A DNA stretch of 64,000 bases from Solanum dulcamara (Eukaryota; Streptophyta; Magnoliopsida; Solanales; Solanaceae), in assembly GCF_947179165.1 (NCBI RefSeq), contig NC_077237.1:85970341-86034340 (forward strand). Reading direction: 5' to 3'. Shown here piece by piece: positions 22,844-33,200 of the stretch. Position 1 is the stretch's first letter, and each line of letters opens with the position of its first letter. The notes under the pieces are model-generated. The model was not told the DNA's origin. It did not search any database and saw nothing but the letters and a program-made list of their open reading frames with translations. The translations under genes and the position numbers were made by a program.

Positions 22844-25032
22844 ATGGAGGAGGTGGAGCTGTATACCAATTGGGATGATGTGTTTTGTCCCATTTGTTTG
22901 GACTTCCCTCACAATGTCGTTCTCCTCCAGTGCTCATCTTATGACAAGGGTTGCAGGCCTTTTTTGTGTGACACAGATCATTTGCATTCCAACTGTCTAG
23001 AACGCTTCAAACAAGCACATCGGGTGATAGCTGGTTCACAATCAATTTCGACATCCAATGAGAGAGAAGATGTGATAAAATCAGAGGCCAACAGCTGGCC
23101 TGCCTGCCCCTTGTGTAGGGGGGAAGTTACTGGATGGGTTGTTGTTGAGAAGGCTCGCATACATCTCGATGTCAAGGAACGCTGTTGTGAAGAGGATAAA
23201 TGTAGATTTAAAGGTACCTACGTGGAACTTCAGAAACATGCTAAACTTGATCACCCTCATGCACGCCCCTCAAAAATAGATCCTGCTCGACAGATTGATT
23301 GGGAAAATTTTCAGCAGTCCTCCGAAATAATAGACGTCTTGAGTACTATACATGCAGAAGTTCCCCGAGGGGTTGTTTTAGGTGATTATGTGATTGAATA
23401 TGGAAATGATAATTCTGATGATGAATTTGAGAATTTTCCTTCAGCGGAAGGGAACTGGTGGACATCATGTATCTTGTATCAAGTATTTAATAACTTTAGG
23501 ACGTCTAGAAACAGAAGAAGATCTAGAGTTAGTAATGCAAGAAGAGGAAACCGCCATTTGGGTTATGATGCTTCAAACTCTGATGAGAGTTCTGTGACAT
23601 CTGTAGAATATGTAGACTATGGGGTTGATGAGACTGATGACGACTTTATAACTGTTGCTGGCCTCTCAAGGAGAAGAGCTGATAGTCACAGGTCAGTAAC
23701 TTCTAGATAGATCGGCCTTTATTTTCATATGCACTACATTTTGTTACGCTCATCTTGATTTGAGGATGTTTTAGCCACTGTAAATTGTGAGAATCCATTA
23801 TTGTAGATCTATATTCTCTTATTGGACTGCGACCTCAAATCAAGCTTTTATTGCGGCATGCCCTAGATTAATGGGTCCCTATTCCCTTCTGTAGTTGTGG
23901 CCTTCCCCAGGCCCCTTTTGTTGCTTCTTGTGAAGAGAGGGCGAAACTAACTGCAGCCCACGTCATATGTTTTCTGAGCAGATTATTCACACATTTTGAT
24001 GCATTGGATATTCTTTCTATGATTCTTATAAACTTTTTTGAGATTTCAGTCGAGTGCTAACCTTTTTCTGCCTCATAAATCGTGTTCAACGGAAACATTT
24101 GACTGTCCATTTTGTTATGGCCCAAATCACTTGCCTTAATTTTTTTGCTAATGTTTAACCTCCTTGTGGGAGCTATAAAGAATTGATCTGGGAAGAAAAT
24201 GGACAGTTAAATGTGAGTTCCAAGTGATATATATTTGTTTTCAACGAGCATTTACATTTCCTACAACGCAAGATAGTGAAAACTGATTCTATCATGAGAA
24301 TATAGCAAAATAATAATTTTTTTTCTTTGTAGATGAAATGATATTCTGTTTTTCATCTTTCTGACTTAAAGTAGGATGATATACTGTTAACCTTTCAATA
24401 CTGGACCAGTTACCAATCGAACAGTAGTTCACCAATTTGGTGAGAGGTGATTAGACATGATATGGGACACTTGCAACTTACCGAGGACATGATCCTAGAT
24501 AGGAAGATATGGAGGTTGGGGATTAGGTTAGAAGGTTAGTCGGTAGTCGAGCGTTGTCCAGCCTCCCCTATCAGTATTGTTTGTTATTACTCGCATACTA
24601 TCTAGTTCTTCGATTTTATTGTTACTTGTTGTTTCCCTTGCTTCGGTTACCGTATTATGTGTTGTTGCTACTGTTTCTCTTCTCCGTTGTGTTAAGCATG
24701 ACTGCCTCACTACTGTATTGGCCCTTTCCATACTTGATTTTACTATGCTTTACTTGAGTCGGGGGTCTATCGGAAACCACCTCCTCTACCTTCACAAGGT
24801 AGTGGTTAGGCTGCATACACACCACCATATGTTGTTGTGAAGGCTGGTCCAATTTAAGAATTGTATTGCAGAAGCATAGAAATGGCACCATCTGAAGGAG
24901 ATTGCTTTAGCCAATTTGCATTGTCAATAGTGTCTGTCATTAATGTTCAATCTGATTCACAATTTCTATTATTTCATGCTTCCTTTGTGGTACAGTTCTC
25001 GAAGACGACGTTCCCGCTTCTATGACAATTAG
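22844..25032 (+). CDS. DUF1644 family RING-like zinc-finger protein
   Basis: Family members are plant stress-related zinc-finger proteins; the biochemical role is not established. Main coding exon 22844-23691, from MEEVELYTNWDDV; a GTG a few codons upstream is not a likely start. A modified RING runs CPICLDFPHN, LLQCSSYDKGC, CDTDHLHSNC and ends CPLCRGEV (residues about 20-96). A finger-like CCEEDKCRFKG..H..H follows. The C-terminal part is acidic, then RS-rich. Frame and splice signals favour splicing at CACAG/GTCAGT (23692) to an exon at 24996-25032 that adds SSRRRRSRFYDN and a stop (294 residues). Read-through instead ends at 23710 (288 residues). The TAG at 25030-25032 is followed at once by GTAAGT, so a 3'-UTR intron is possible. 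Confidence 0.85.
24096..24214. mobile_element. small fold-back MITE in the DUF1644 last intron
   Basis: CATTTGACTGTCCATTTT (24096 on) is matched at the other end by the reverse complement of AAAATGGACAGTTAAATG. The arms continue less perfectly for about 30 bases. Confidence 0.75.
24400..24835 (+). mobile_element. 5'-truncated RTE-type LINE in the DUF1644 last intron
   Basis: Starts in the end of the RT frame (GHD-MGHLQLTEDMILDRKIWR-like, near 24456-24515). It continues through the usual 3' UTR with GTCGGGGGTCTATCGGAAAC and CTACCTTCACAAGGTAGTGG, and ends near ATGTTGTTGTGA. Confidence 0.8.
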
Positions 25033-26169
25033 GTAAGTACTTCAACTGAATTCTATTGGACATGGAATGTTTCCATTATATTAGTAGTCTTCCCAACAGA
25101 TGCCTTAATTAGAGTTAGGTGAAGGAACAATAGTTGAAACTGGCTTGCACCTGGAAAAGGGTTGGGAGCTGTTTTCCCGTTCTCCTTCCCCCCGCCCCAC
25201 CCCAGTAGAGATTGACTCAATTAAATGCCCCCCCCCCCCCCAACTACAATGGTTCAATCCATGCTTCCTGTTGCTCCAGTAACCAGATCGGTCCATTTCT
25301 TACTGGTGATATTTTTGCATGTTCTAGGAATAAAGGATCCACTGGAAAGACTGGAACGTATCTTCACTCGCCTGCAAACTAGCAATCACTCACCTAGTGT
25401 TTGTGTTCATGGTGGACTAGAGGCCACGATAGGAGAAGGGAAAGGTTTAAATCTCTTCTTTTAGTTGTGGTGCAAACGATTGTAAGCTTGATGCTTGCTG
25501 ATGATAAAGTGAAGGTTTCATAGATAGTCTTTAGACAATTTAACTTTTGTAAACATGACGTTTCGAATCGTTTTTATCGTTATCTTTTGCAGACTACCAA
25601 TTGCCTTTAGATCCTTCAGAAATTTCCAAAAAGGGTAAATATTAACTGCCAATGTCTATTTTGTTCAGATTGTGAATATTGCATTTTGTTCACTAATGAT
25701 GGATATTAATAGCTAAGTTTGGTGAATAATCTTCATTTTTGACCTTTGTACGCTATGCTACGTAAAGTCCATTATACTAGGAAAAAGAATTTTCTAATTG
25801 ATATTACGTTGTTAAGCAATATGGATGACGATATGAAAAGAAGAAAGACATCATTGTCTAGAATAAATTCATATTATTCTCCTTGGTTACACTTTATATA
25901 AAATTGTGTCCAAATCTGGTAAGAAAAATTAGTGGATGTTTCATTTAGTGAGATTTCATCTATGCGACATTTTGAAGAGGCCATCCCGTTCTCCGGGTTT
26001 ATTTGAACATCGAATTTTCGTATAAAACACTTCAACTTAAAAATGAATCAGTTGACCTGGTCTATATATCTCTTCTAGTTATCAAGGAGTTTCGTAAATT
26101 TTAGGTGGAATTCCCTAGGTAAAATGACAAAGCAAGAGGCTCGACTAGAAAGAATAGGTTAGCAAATAA
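25033..26169. other. 3' flank of the DUF1644 gene
   Basis: Probably includes further 3'-UTR of the DUF1644 transcript; CTTTTGCAG at about 25585-25593 is a possible acceptor. A run of 14 C at about 25227-25240 is polymorphism-prone. No other gene is seen. Confidence 0.4.
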
Positions 26170-26520
26170 GACGTGAGTAGGAATACAAGCCGAAACATCT
26201 TTGAATTGAGTTTCAACTAGTGGTAAAGTGGTCATACTTTTTTCACCTAAACTAGAATTGAATTTAGCAGCTATTTCTGAAAGGCGTGAATGCAAATAAA
26301 AAACATCTTCCGGATGGCCGCGTATCTTCGTAATAGAAGAGACATTTAACGATAAGCTCGTGCTTGTTTGGAAGGATCATCATTAATGATTAAAATGTCA
26401 TTCACAATACATAAAAAGCTAAAGTTGTTCCTATATAAGGAGCAAGGTATTGTAATGTAGCAAGGGGAATCTGCCGTCCTGTTTCGGCTACTACAATAGT
26501 GTATTCCATCGCTCCGCTTT
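26170..26520 (-). pseudogene. atpA: nuclear copy of plastid atpA fragment (NUPT)
   Basis: Read on the minus strand the segment follows plastid ATP synthase alpha: AMEYTIVVAET, LQYLAPY, then a frameshifted stretch, LLLRR-equivalent, [24 protein letters not shown] and DVSAYIPT. Indels and premature stops break the frame, and substitutions are frequent, so the insertion is old and not functional. The bases toward 26100 no longer match atpA. It lies between the DUF1644 gene and the 3' end of TAF10. Confidence 0.88.
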
Positions 26521-26974
26521 AAAGTAGTTACTACTTGAAGATTTTATGCTCCTCCCATCTATTTTTGCCAACACAGAATATACACACACCGAGCAGTGTT
26601 TATATCACCTTCCAAAGATATAAGAAATGAGACGCAACCAAACATGTCTGGTCTACAGAAATGAAGAAGCCAGCCAACCCAATTAGACAAAATAAAGTAC
26701 ATTCATCAACCAGTTCAAAGCAAATTTAAACATTCGAAGCAGTTATCGACATCACCCCCGTTGCTACCACGAAAGGAATCTCAAAACAAGCAATCTATCA
26801 ACGGTGGCAACTACAGCTAACATTGGTGAGTGAATCAAATATATAGAGATACATAGCAGTCAAGAGTTGTCATCCAATACATATATAGCTTTTGAGAATC
26901 AAGAGAATGACAGGTCAATGACCTCACAACCATCAGATGAATGTGATCATAGAGATTTGTTTGCAGGCATTACG

Positions 26975-29900
26975 TCACTCCTCTCTTGAAGCAGGATCTA
27001 ACCCAGCAGACGGGCTATCAGCAAAGTAATCTTGATGTTTGACGTTTACACCATACTGCAATGCAGATCAAAGATTACAGGGAACTATAGTAAACAAAGT
27101 TGAAACACTGAAGATGTGCAAAGAATAGCACTGAAGTAATAAAAATATTGACATCACAAGGACAGCCCTTGGAGAGGAAGAAACAAGAGAGACTCTAAAG
27201 GGATGGAGAACACCTTACAACCCATGAGAGCATGTATTTTGCTTCTAAATAATTTTTGGAGCATCCATAAGGTCCGGTCCCAGTTGGTATAAGATGATTT
27301 AGTAGCTCTTTGTAGAGAATCACATTTTTAAATGTGAGGTTACTTTTTATACACCCATGGTATTATGCCCGATTGCATCCATAAAATCTTTACCTTATCA
27401 AAAACATTTAAAAAACCAAAATTAAAATTTAAACAAAGATCTATAGAACAAGAACTTCATGTCAATAAACGGCAACCCGGTGCACAAAGCATCCCGTCTT
27501 AGTAGGGTCCGGGGAAGGGCCGTGCCCCAAGGGGGTGTGATATAGACAACCTAACCTAATGCAAGCATTAGTGGTTGCTTCCATGGTTCGAACTCATGAC
27601 CTATAGGTCACACAGAGACACCTTCACCATTGCTCAAAACAATGCATTTTTATGTCGGTGGTGTCCGTATCCACTTGCTTGCATCTCGACTATTCTACAT
27701 GTACTTGCTACCACCCACCAACACAGGTACCAGGTAAATATACCCAACAAGGCTTAAATTGTTGGGAAAAAATCACCTAGTCTTTTTTTTTGTCTCCGGG
27801 GAATTTGAACCTGAGACCTCATTGGTTCTCCCACTTCATTAACTACTAGGTCACACCCTCGGGTGCTACAATATGAATCACTTTTCAAGTTCACATAGGA
27901 AAATACCAGCCGTGATCAACCAGCAGTTATGCATAGGGCTTCATCCTTATTTCTTGATCATTTGGTCACTATTTCTAATAGTACTCATGTACACAACTAT
28001 TTAACTAGAAAACTCATTTAGAAAGAAATAAGTAAAAACAAGTATACCACTTCAACAAAGAACTATTGGTCAAAAAGCATTATACAGGAGACTGCTTACA
28101 GAATAAATAAGATGAAATTACAATGATGAATAATTTATTATTATTTTTTGATAGGTCAGCAAACAATAATTACCTCTCGTAGAGATTTTGAAAGATCATC
28201 CATTGTCAAGGTAAGGCGTTTGTCCTGCTAAAACAGAGTTAGAACCATAAACATAAGAAAATGAAAAGAGAAATAGGTGAAGCACCTTTTGCTGCTTATC
28301 TCTTTTGTCCTTGACAATAGTTGACTGCCTTGCCTTGCAATGTCTGCATTACCATGAAAAACAAGAAACTTTATCTAATAGAAGCTCGATTTCCAAGAAA
28401 CATAAACCAAGAAAATGTGAAATTCTCAAAATTCAACTCTATTTCTTGTCTCAACACAAAAAATGAGGGTCTCCTTTATCCTGGTCTACCTACAACTCAT
28501 CAACTTTCCTTCCTTCAACCACTGTCATCTTGTTGTCTCAACCATATTTCTGGTCTCCACACAGAATACCAATGGGGATAGCCCTTGCTCCTGATATAAC
28601 CTCAACTTTCATCAACCTTCCTGCCTTCAACCACTGTCATTATGTTGTTTCGCCATTGGAATGGCTCCTTTTCCTAAATATCCATTTCTTTGGAAACATG
28701 AAGGATAAATACGAGACCATTCACAAACCCTTATTATTTCTTCCAATGACAATTGACAAGGCCATACTCTATTCTCAAAAGACTCACAATTCAAACCTAA
28801 TTTAATCCACGATTCATTTATAAATGTCTTTTTAAATACTTGATCAATCACAGCATTCCATGAGTTTTACTTTCATTTCGACTATTGAAGGCAAAATAGT
28901 GAGTAAAGTGAGGCATTCACAAAATCTTGAATCTATAACAAAAAGAAACACTACTGATTTGTCACAGTTGAGAAGATCTACTACAATCTATTAGAAACAT
29001 AAGGAAAAGGAAGTTCAGAGAAAGTTGGATGCTTTGTTGTTTTTAATCATATATTCTGGAACTAGGTCTTTCTACATGTTTACTAAAGTCATATCTTAGT
29101 GTCTTTAAATTGTATTTTTCTGTTCTTTTGTCTCTTTTCTAAGGTTTTGGGGTGTCACAAACACTGCAATCTCCTGAGGTAGTAGTATTATTGCACTAAC
29201 AATAGAGAATTTCAGGGGTTGTATTCTTGGTAGTGTAGTCTAGTTTGGATCGACAGTCTTTGAAAATAAAACAAGCTTGAATTCTAAAATTACCAACTTA
29301 ATGTTTCTAATTCATTAGAGACGAACCAAAAAGAGTTTGTTTTTTTTGAGGTTTGGGGGAAGGGGGGCAACTTGGACACTTAACAATTGGAAGTATCATA
29401 CAATGAAAAACACTTAGACAGGCACAACACAACAATTGCATTGAAGCCTCAAGAGTAAGGGACAAGCAATGAGCACTATGCCGAAGGATTAGCAGCATAC
29501 TTAACATAAGATGGAGGGGGAAACAAAATTCAAGAAAGATATATAATTAATAAACATACTGGAGAGCATCGGTGGCAACATCTGCAATAAACTTCTGTGT
29601 AGCAACTGCCACCAACCTTATTCTGCATATTCAAAGGAGAAACTCAATATAACAATACAGTATTTAAAACTGATAACATAAGATAAACCAACCAACGCTA
29701 TCAAAAGAAACATCAAATGCTACAATATTAAAATTTAAAACTATTAAAAAAGCAAATACCAACCCAATTCACATACATTAATTTTACTTGAATTTACTGC
29801 TAAGCAGAAAAAATTTAAAAAGATCAAAACATAAATGGAACTTAAAGCAGATAATATTGTAGCTTAGTCATTGTTTGATTATAATGAGTATAAATATATT

Positions 29901-30948
29901 CAGCTACTTGCTCATCTAATTGTTTTAAAATGGGTATTGCCTTGCAGCTCCACTAATAACCCACCAAGATGGTATATTATTGTTCACTGATGCAAGTTTA
30001 CAGATGGATGCTAGACGGGCAGTATTGGTGTTGCGGCTTTGGATAGCTTTGGGAAACTGATTCATGCCCATGTGTCCCCAATCCAGTTTGTGGCAAGTAT
30101 GACTGTTGAAGCGCTTGCTATAAGAATGGTTCTTGAACGTGCAATGAGGAACAGTTGGAAGGATGTCAAGATTTTATTGGAAACAAAGAGTGTTATTGAT
30201 ATGATTTAGAAAAAAATTACTACCTGACACTTTGAAGCTATCGACTTTGCTTGATCATGTAGACTTTGTTTATATTCCTAGAAGTCTAAACAAAACTAGC
30301 ACATAATTTAGCTAAGTTTTCTATTACTTTGTTGAAGGAAATATCTTGGGAGCACTTCTTCCCAAGCTGGATTATACAGTATGATGTGAGAACCTTTGCT
30401 CAATTTATTTGTTTGCTGCAGTATAAAATATCTCCCTTTTTCCCCAGGGCTTAGCTCACTTGATTAAAGGTTGAGAGAATTGAGGCTTTATAAGTTCGAG
30501 CCCTACGCCAAGCAAACTAAGCTTAGTATTTAAGTGGAGAAGGTTAGAGGAGCGCGCCCATCATATCTGAGTTTCGAAGACTATGGGCAATCCAAACAAT
30601 TTTTGAGCAATCCAAACATGTTTTTCTATGACTAATCTAAGCAGAAAGTAAAAGGTCTAAATTGCAGAAACATCAACACAAGAATGGGGAATTAGGGACC
30701 ATACAATCGAACGTCAGGACATTGAAATCCACTTTTACCCAAGTAATGCTCCACCAATTCATCAGGAATCTGATCAAAAGCTTTTAACCGTCATAAACAG
30801 AAGATAAAATTGATCTCGCCTAGAAGAAAAAGGGCAAAAAGTAGCTCACAGTGGGAGTATAGTCCATTAAGGAAGCAAGGAAATCGGCGAGAGCAGCGTC
30901 ATCCTCGTGTCTTCCTTCACTTGTTTGCTGACCTTGACTTTGGTTCAT
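26975..30948 (-). CDS. TAF10: TFIID/SAGA subunit TAF10
   Basis: Histone-fold subunit shared by TFIID and SAGA-type coactivator complexes; nuclear. Six exons in coding order: 30850-30948, 30705-30769, 29560-29622, 28286-28343, 28174-28224, 26975-27055. All phases agree, giving 138 residues, close to the usual plant length. The protein runs MNQSQGQQ..., DDAALADFLASLMDYTPT, IPDELVEHYLGKSGF, RLIRLVAVATQKFIADVA, then a basic linker KDKRDKQQK, LTMDDLSKSLREYGVNV and a C-terminus DPASREE. Introns 2, 3 and 5 exceed 1 kb and hold SINEs and an RNase H fragment. The AT-rich stretch 26550-26974 is probably 3'-UTR. No defect is seen. Confidence 0.96.
27466..27652 (-). mobile_element. Au-family SINE in TAF10 intron 5
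   Basis: In plus orientation it reads CCCGGTGCACAAAGCATCCC, GGTCCGGGGAAGGGCCGTGC, TAATGCAAGCATTAGTGG, GGTTCGAACTCATGACC and ATAGGTCACACAGAGAC. This is the reverse complement of the Au SINE, with a pol III B box in the TTCGAA region. Confidence 0.88.
27655..27868 (-). mobile_element. TS-family SINE in TAF10 intron 5
   Basis: The reverse complement gives GGGTGTGACCTAGTAGTTAA, GAGGTCTCAGGTTCAAATTC, GACTAGGTGATTTTTTCCC and ACCTGGTACCTGTGTTGG, the TS SINE in order, with its tRNA-like head intact. It abuts the Au SINE in the same orientation. Confidence 0.88.
28497..28660. repeat. imperfect direct repeat in TAF10 intron 3
   Basis: TTCCTTCCTTCAACCACTGTC and TTCCTGCCTTCAACCACTGTC blocks, each followed by ATNNTGTTGT, occur about 115 bases apart, showing a small tandem duplication. 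Confidence 0.6.
29963..30209 (+). pseudogene. RNase H-like (RVT_3) fragment, antisense in TAF10 intron 2
   Basis: Plus-strand translation gives LFTDAS then, after one frame change, GSIGVAALDSFGKLIHAH, TVEALAIRMVLERAM and KDVKILLETKSVIDMI before a stop. This matches the plant RNase H fold attached to LINEs and stand-alone RVT_3 proteins. The first Asp and the middle Glu are kept; the usual second Asp (DSK) reads ETK. It is a dead transposon or gene fragment. Confidence 0.8.
30438..30600 (+). mobile_element. tRNA-derived SINE in TAF10 intron 2, same family as 61930-62135
   Basis: GGGCTTAGCTCACTTGAT resembles an A box and AAGTTCGAGCCCT a B box, followed by ACTAAGCTTAGTATTTAAGT and GGAGAAGGTTAGAGGAG. 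A second copy with the same blocks lies in the PP2C intron. I take it for a Solanaceae SolS-type SINE, subfamily unknown. Confidence 0.7.
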
Positions 30949-32582
30949 CTTCACCGTCGAAACAGAGTCAACGGAGGATCGGCGACGGACGGAGTTTTAA
31001 CTTTGCCGGAGGAAAAGTGATTCTTCTATAAATTATTATGATGGAATTATTTTTTATGCTTTTTTACTTTGAGGAGGAATTGGAGAGAAATTGAAGAATT
31101 TTTTTTTTCTTTTTTTCCTTCTAGAAAATAGAAATACTATAGGTTTTTTATTATTTTTTCAAATATATTCAAAATTATTTTTCTCCTCTATTGTGCAAAA
31201 AAAGAGAGAGAGAGAAACAAAGAGCCCAAAATAGAAGAAAATTTGTATATTTTGCTATGTGGAATAATTTATAAGAGGAAAGGGGTATATTTGCTTCACC
31301 TAGCTAACAATAATGATATTTCTGTATAAAAAAGCAAACGAAATAGTACATCATTTTATTTTCAATAATTCATGATATCCAAAACAAATATCAAAAGAAT
31401 AATGATATGATTAATATTTTTTTTTATAAGCCAAGCGCAATGAAAACCCACGTTGAAGCATATATACTCATAATCACTTCTCTTAATCACTTTATTCTCC
31501 TCTTTGATGGAGGATTAAAATGCATTATATTATATTATTCTGGATAATATATTTAGATCAATATTTTTCTTCTCAAAATATTCTTTCATATACGCACAAT
31601 ATATATATATATATGATATTTAACTAATTATAATTAAATAACTTGAATTAGTACCTCAAATCTCATAAATCAAATTTTATCAACATATGACCTTATCGTG
31701 AGTACCTTTCAATAATACGAATTTGACAAAACTTAATATCATGACTCAAATCATGCATTTATCTTAAAAAATTATTTAATATAAAAAAATTATAAATTTA
31801 GAATCTAATAAAGTTAAAAGGCTATTCAAAATTCATAAAATTGGAAAGATGAATTGTGTGTTTAATTCAATTTCAAAGATAACTCAAAAGATAAAAGTTG
31901 TCAAAAACTTTATTCATCAATCAATTTGAAAAATTTTAATACCTCCACATTCGAAATAGACATTTAAAATCTGTACAACATAATACGATGGTTCAAATTA
32001 AATAAATTCAAAATAGAGTCTAATATGACATATCATGTTAAAATTATATAAACTAATCCTAATTCAACTAGAAAAACAAGTTCGATTGAAGTTATTTGTT
32101 TGTAGCTTAATTATTATTCATGATTATCATCAAAACGCTCGTGATAATAATAATCAAACATAAATTCATAAATAGAATTATAAATCGCATCCAATAATCA
32201 TAATTTAATTTATAATTATATTTAACTTAACATTGCAATTGATAATCGCGACTTATAAATCACATTTCATCGACACAACTTAAATCACATTTGAATAGCA
32301 CAATTTATAAACCACATTAGACAAACATAACTTATAAATCACATTTGACGAGCTCGACCTATAAATCGCATTTGAAAACACGACTCATATATCACATTTG
32401 CCATTTATAAATCGCATGATAAGCATGATTTACTCGAAAATGGAATTTTTTTTAAACTCTTTGTTATCTCAACCAAAATTTAGTACAATTTCCCGGAAAT
32501 CAAAATTGAAAAATTAAACAAAAATGGAAGAATTCCCCCAAAAAAAAAAGATGGAGGAAAATGCTCTGTTTTTTTGGCTTTA
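30949..32582. other. intergenic region, TAF10 promoter side to GDU 3' side
   Basis: TAF10 5' flank followed by strongly AT-rich DNA. No gene is seen. The 3' part contains the minisatellite marked at 32235-32425. Confidence 0.5.
32235..32425. repeat. degenerate minisatellite, unit ~34 bp
   Basis: The unit CNACTTATAAATCACATTTGA recurs about six times with spacers such as CGACACAA, CAAACATAA and CGAGCTCGAC. Copies are imperfect. It ends about 160 bases past the stop of the GDU gene at 32583. Confidence 0.8.
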
Positions 32583-33029
32583 TCAATGGCCGTTTTGGGA
32601 TTCTTCATGAGCTTCATCTTTCGGCTTCTCATCACCTAATTCTTCACTTTCCTTTTCCAATTTCTTCTCAATTTTATCACCAGCACCAAAAGAATTACCT
32701 CTGCTTGATATAGGCGTAGCCAAAAAAGTTGGATTCAAATCTCCAGCCATTATTACTACAATTTTCTCCTCAAAAACCGGCGACGCCTTCAAAACATCAC
32801 CGGCCGATTTCTCGCCGGCGCCGGATTCTGTATCGCCGCTTTCTCTCGGATAGCCGGAGTGTTTCCAGTAAGAACAAGCTAAGATTACTAGAGCAAAAGT
32901 TATCAACACTAGCATGGCTGCTACGCCGGCGAAGAGATACGGCGCCGGTGAATGCCACGGCGATCTCTGAACGATCGCCGACGGTGAAATTGATGGAGAA
33001 GCAGCTGTGAAGGTACTTACGGTTCGCAT
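32583..33029 (-). CDS. GLUTAMINE DUMPER-like membrane protein (copy A)
   Basis: Family members are small single-pass membrane proteins that influence amino acid export; overexpression in Arabidopsis causes glutamine secretion. This intronless 148-residue frame has PWHSPAPYLFAG followed by one transmembrane segment (about residues 31-54, ending ILACSYWK). After a charged loop comes the family signature VIMAG (92-96) in EEKIVVIMAGDLNPTFLATP. The C-terminal tail is acidic and low complexity. The ATG at 33029 is the first after a TATA box at 33191-33200. A paralogue lies 3.4 kb away on the same strand, so this is a tandem pair. Family membership is certain; the numbered orthologue is not. Confidence 0.93.
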   Translation of the reverse strand: MRTVSTFTAASPSISPSAIVQRSPWHSPAPYLFAGVAAMLVLITFALVILACSYWKHSGYPRESGDTESGAGEKSAGDVLKASPVFEEKIVVIMAGDLNPTFLATPISSRGNSFGAGDKIEKKLEKESEELGDEKPKDEAHEESQNGH

Positions 33030-33190
33030 TTTTTATTTTTGTTTTTTAAAATGGAATGTTTAATGTTTTTCTCGCTCGAAGAACTTATTGAATTGTTGCG
33101 AACGGAATGGAGAAATTTAGAGGAAATTTTATATTTTATATTTTTTTATTTTTCGCTTGGCTTGAGAAGTGCAAAGATGGTAGATGTGTG

Positions 33191-33200
33191 TATTTATATG
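33191..33200 (-). promoter_or_regulatory. TATA box of GDU copy A
   Basis: Minus strand CATATAAATA, about 160 bases upstream of the ATG. Confidence 0.6.

Noticed and set aside
24528..24891. Hydrophobic and antisense frames of 67-87 codons
   Set aside because: They lie in the 3' UTR of an RTE LINE.
27590..27620. tRNA-like B box (TTCGAAC) as a tRNA gene
   Set aside because: Belongs to an Au SINE; no cloverleaf can be formed with the surrounding sequence.
28321..28851. Overlapping frames of 74-91 codons
   Set aside because: Within TAF10 intron 3 and exon 4; repeats and shadows only.
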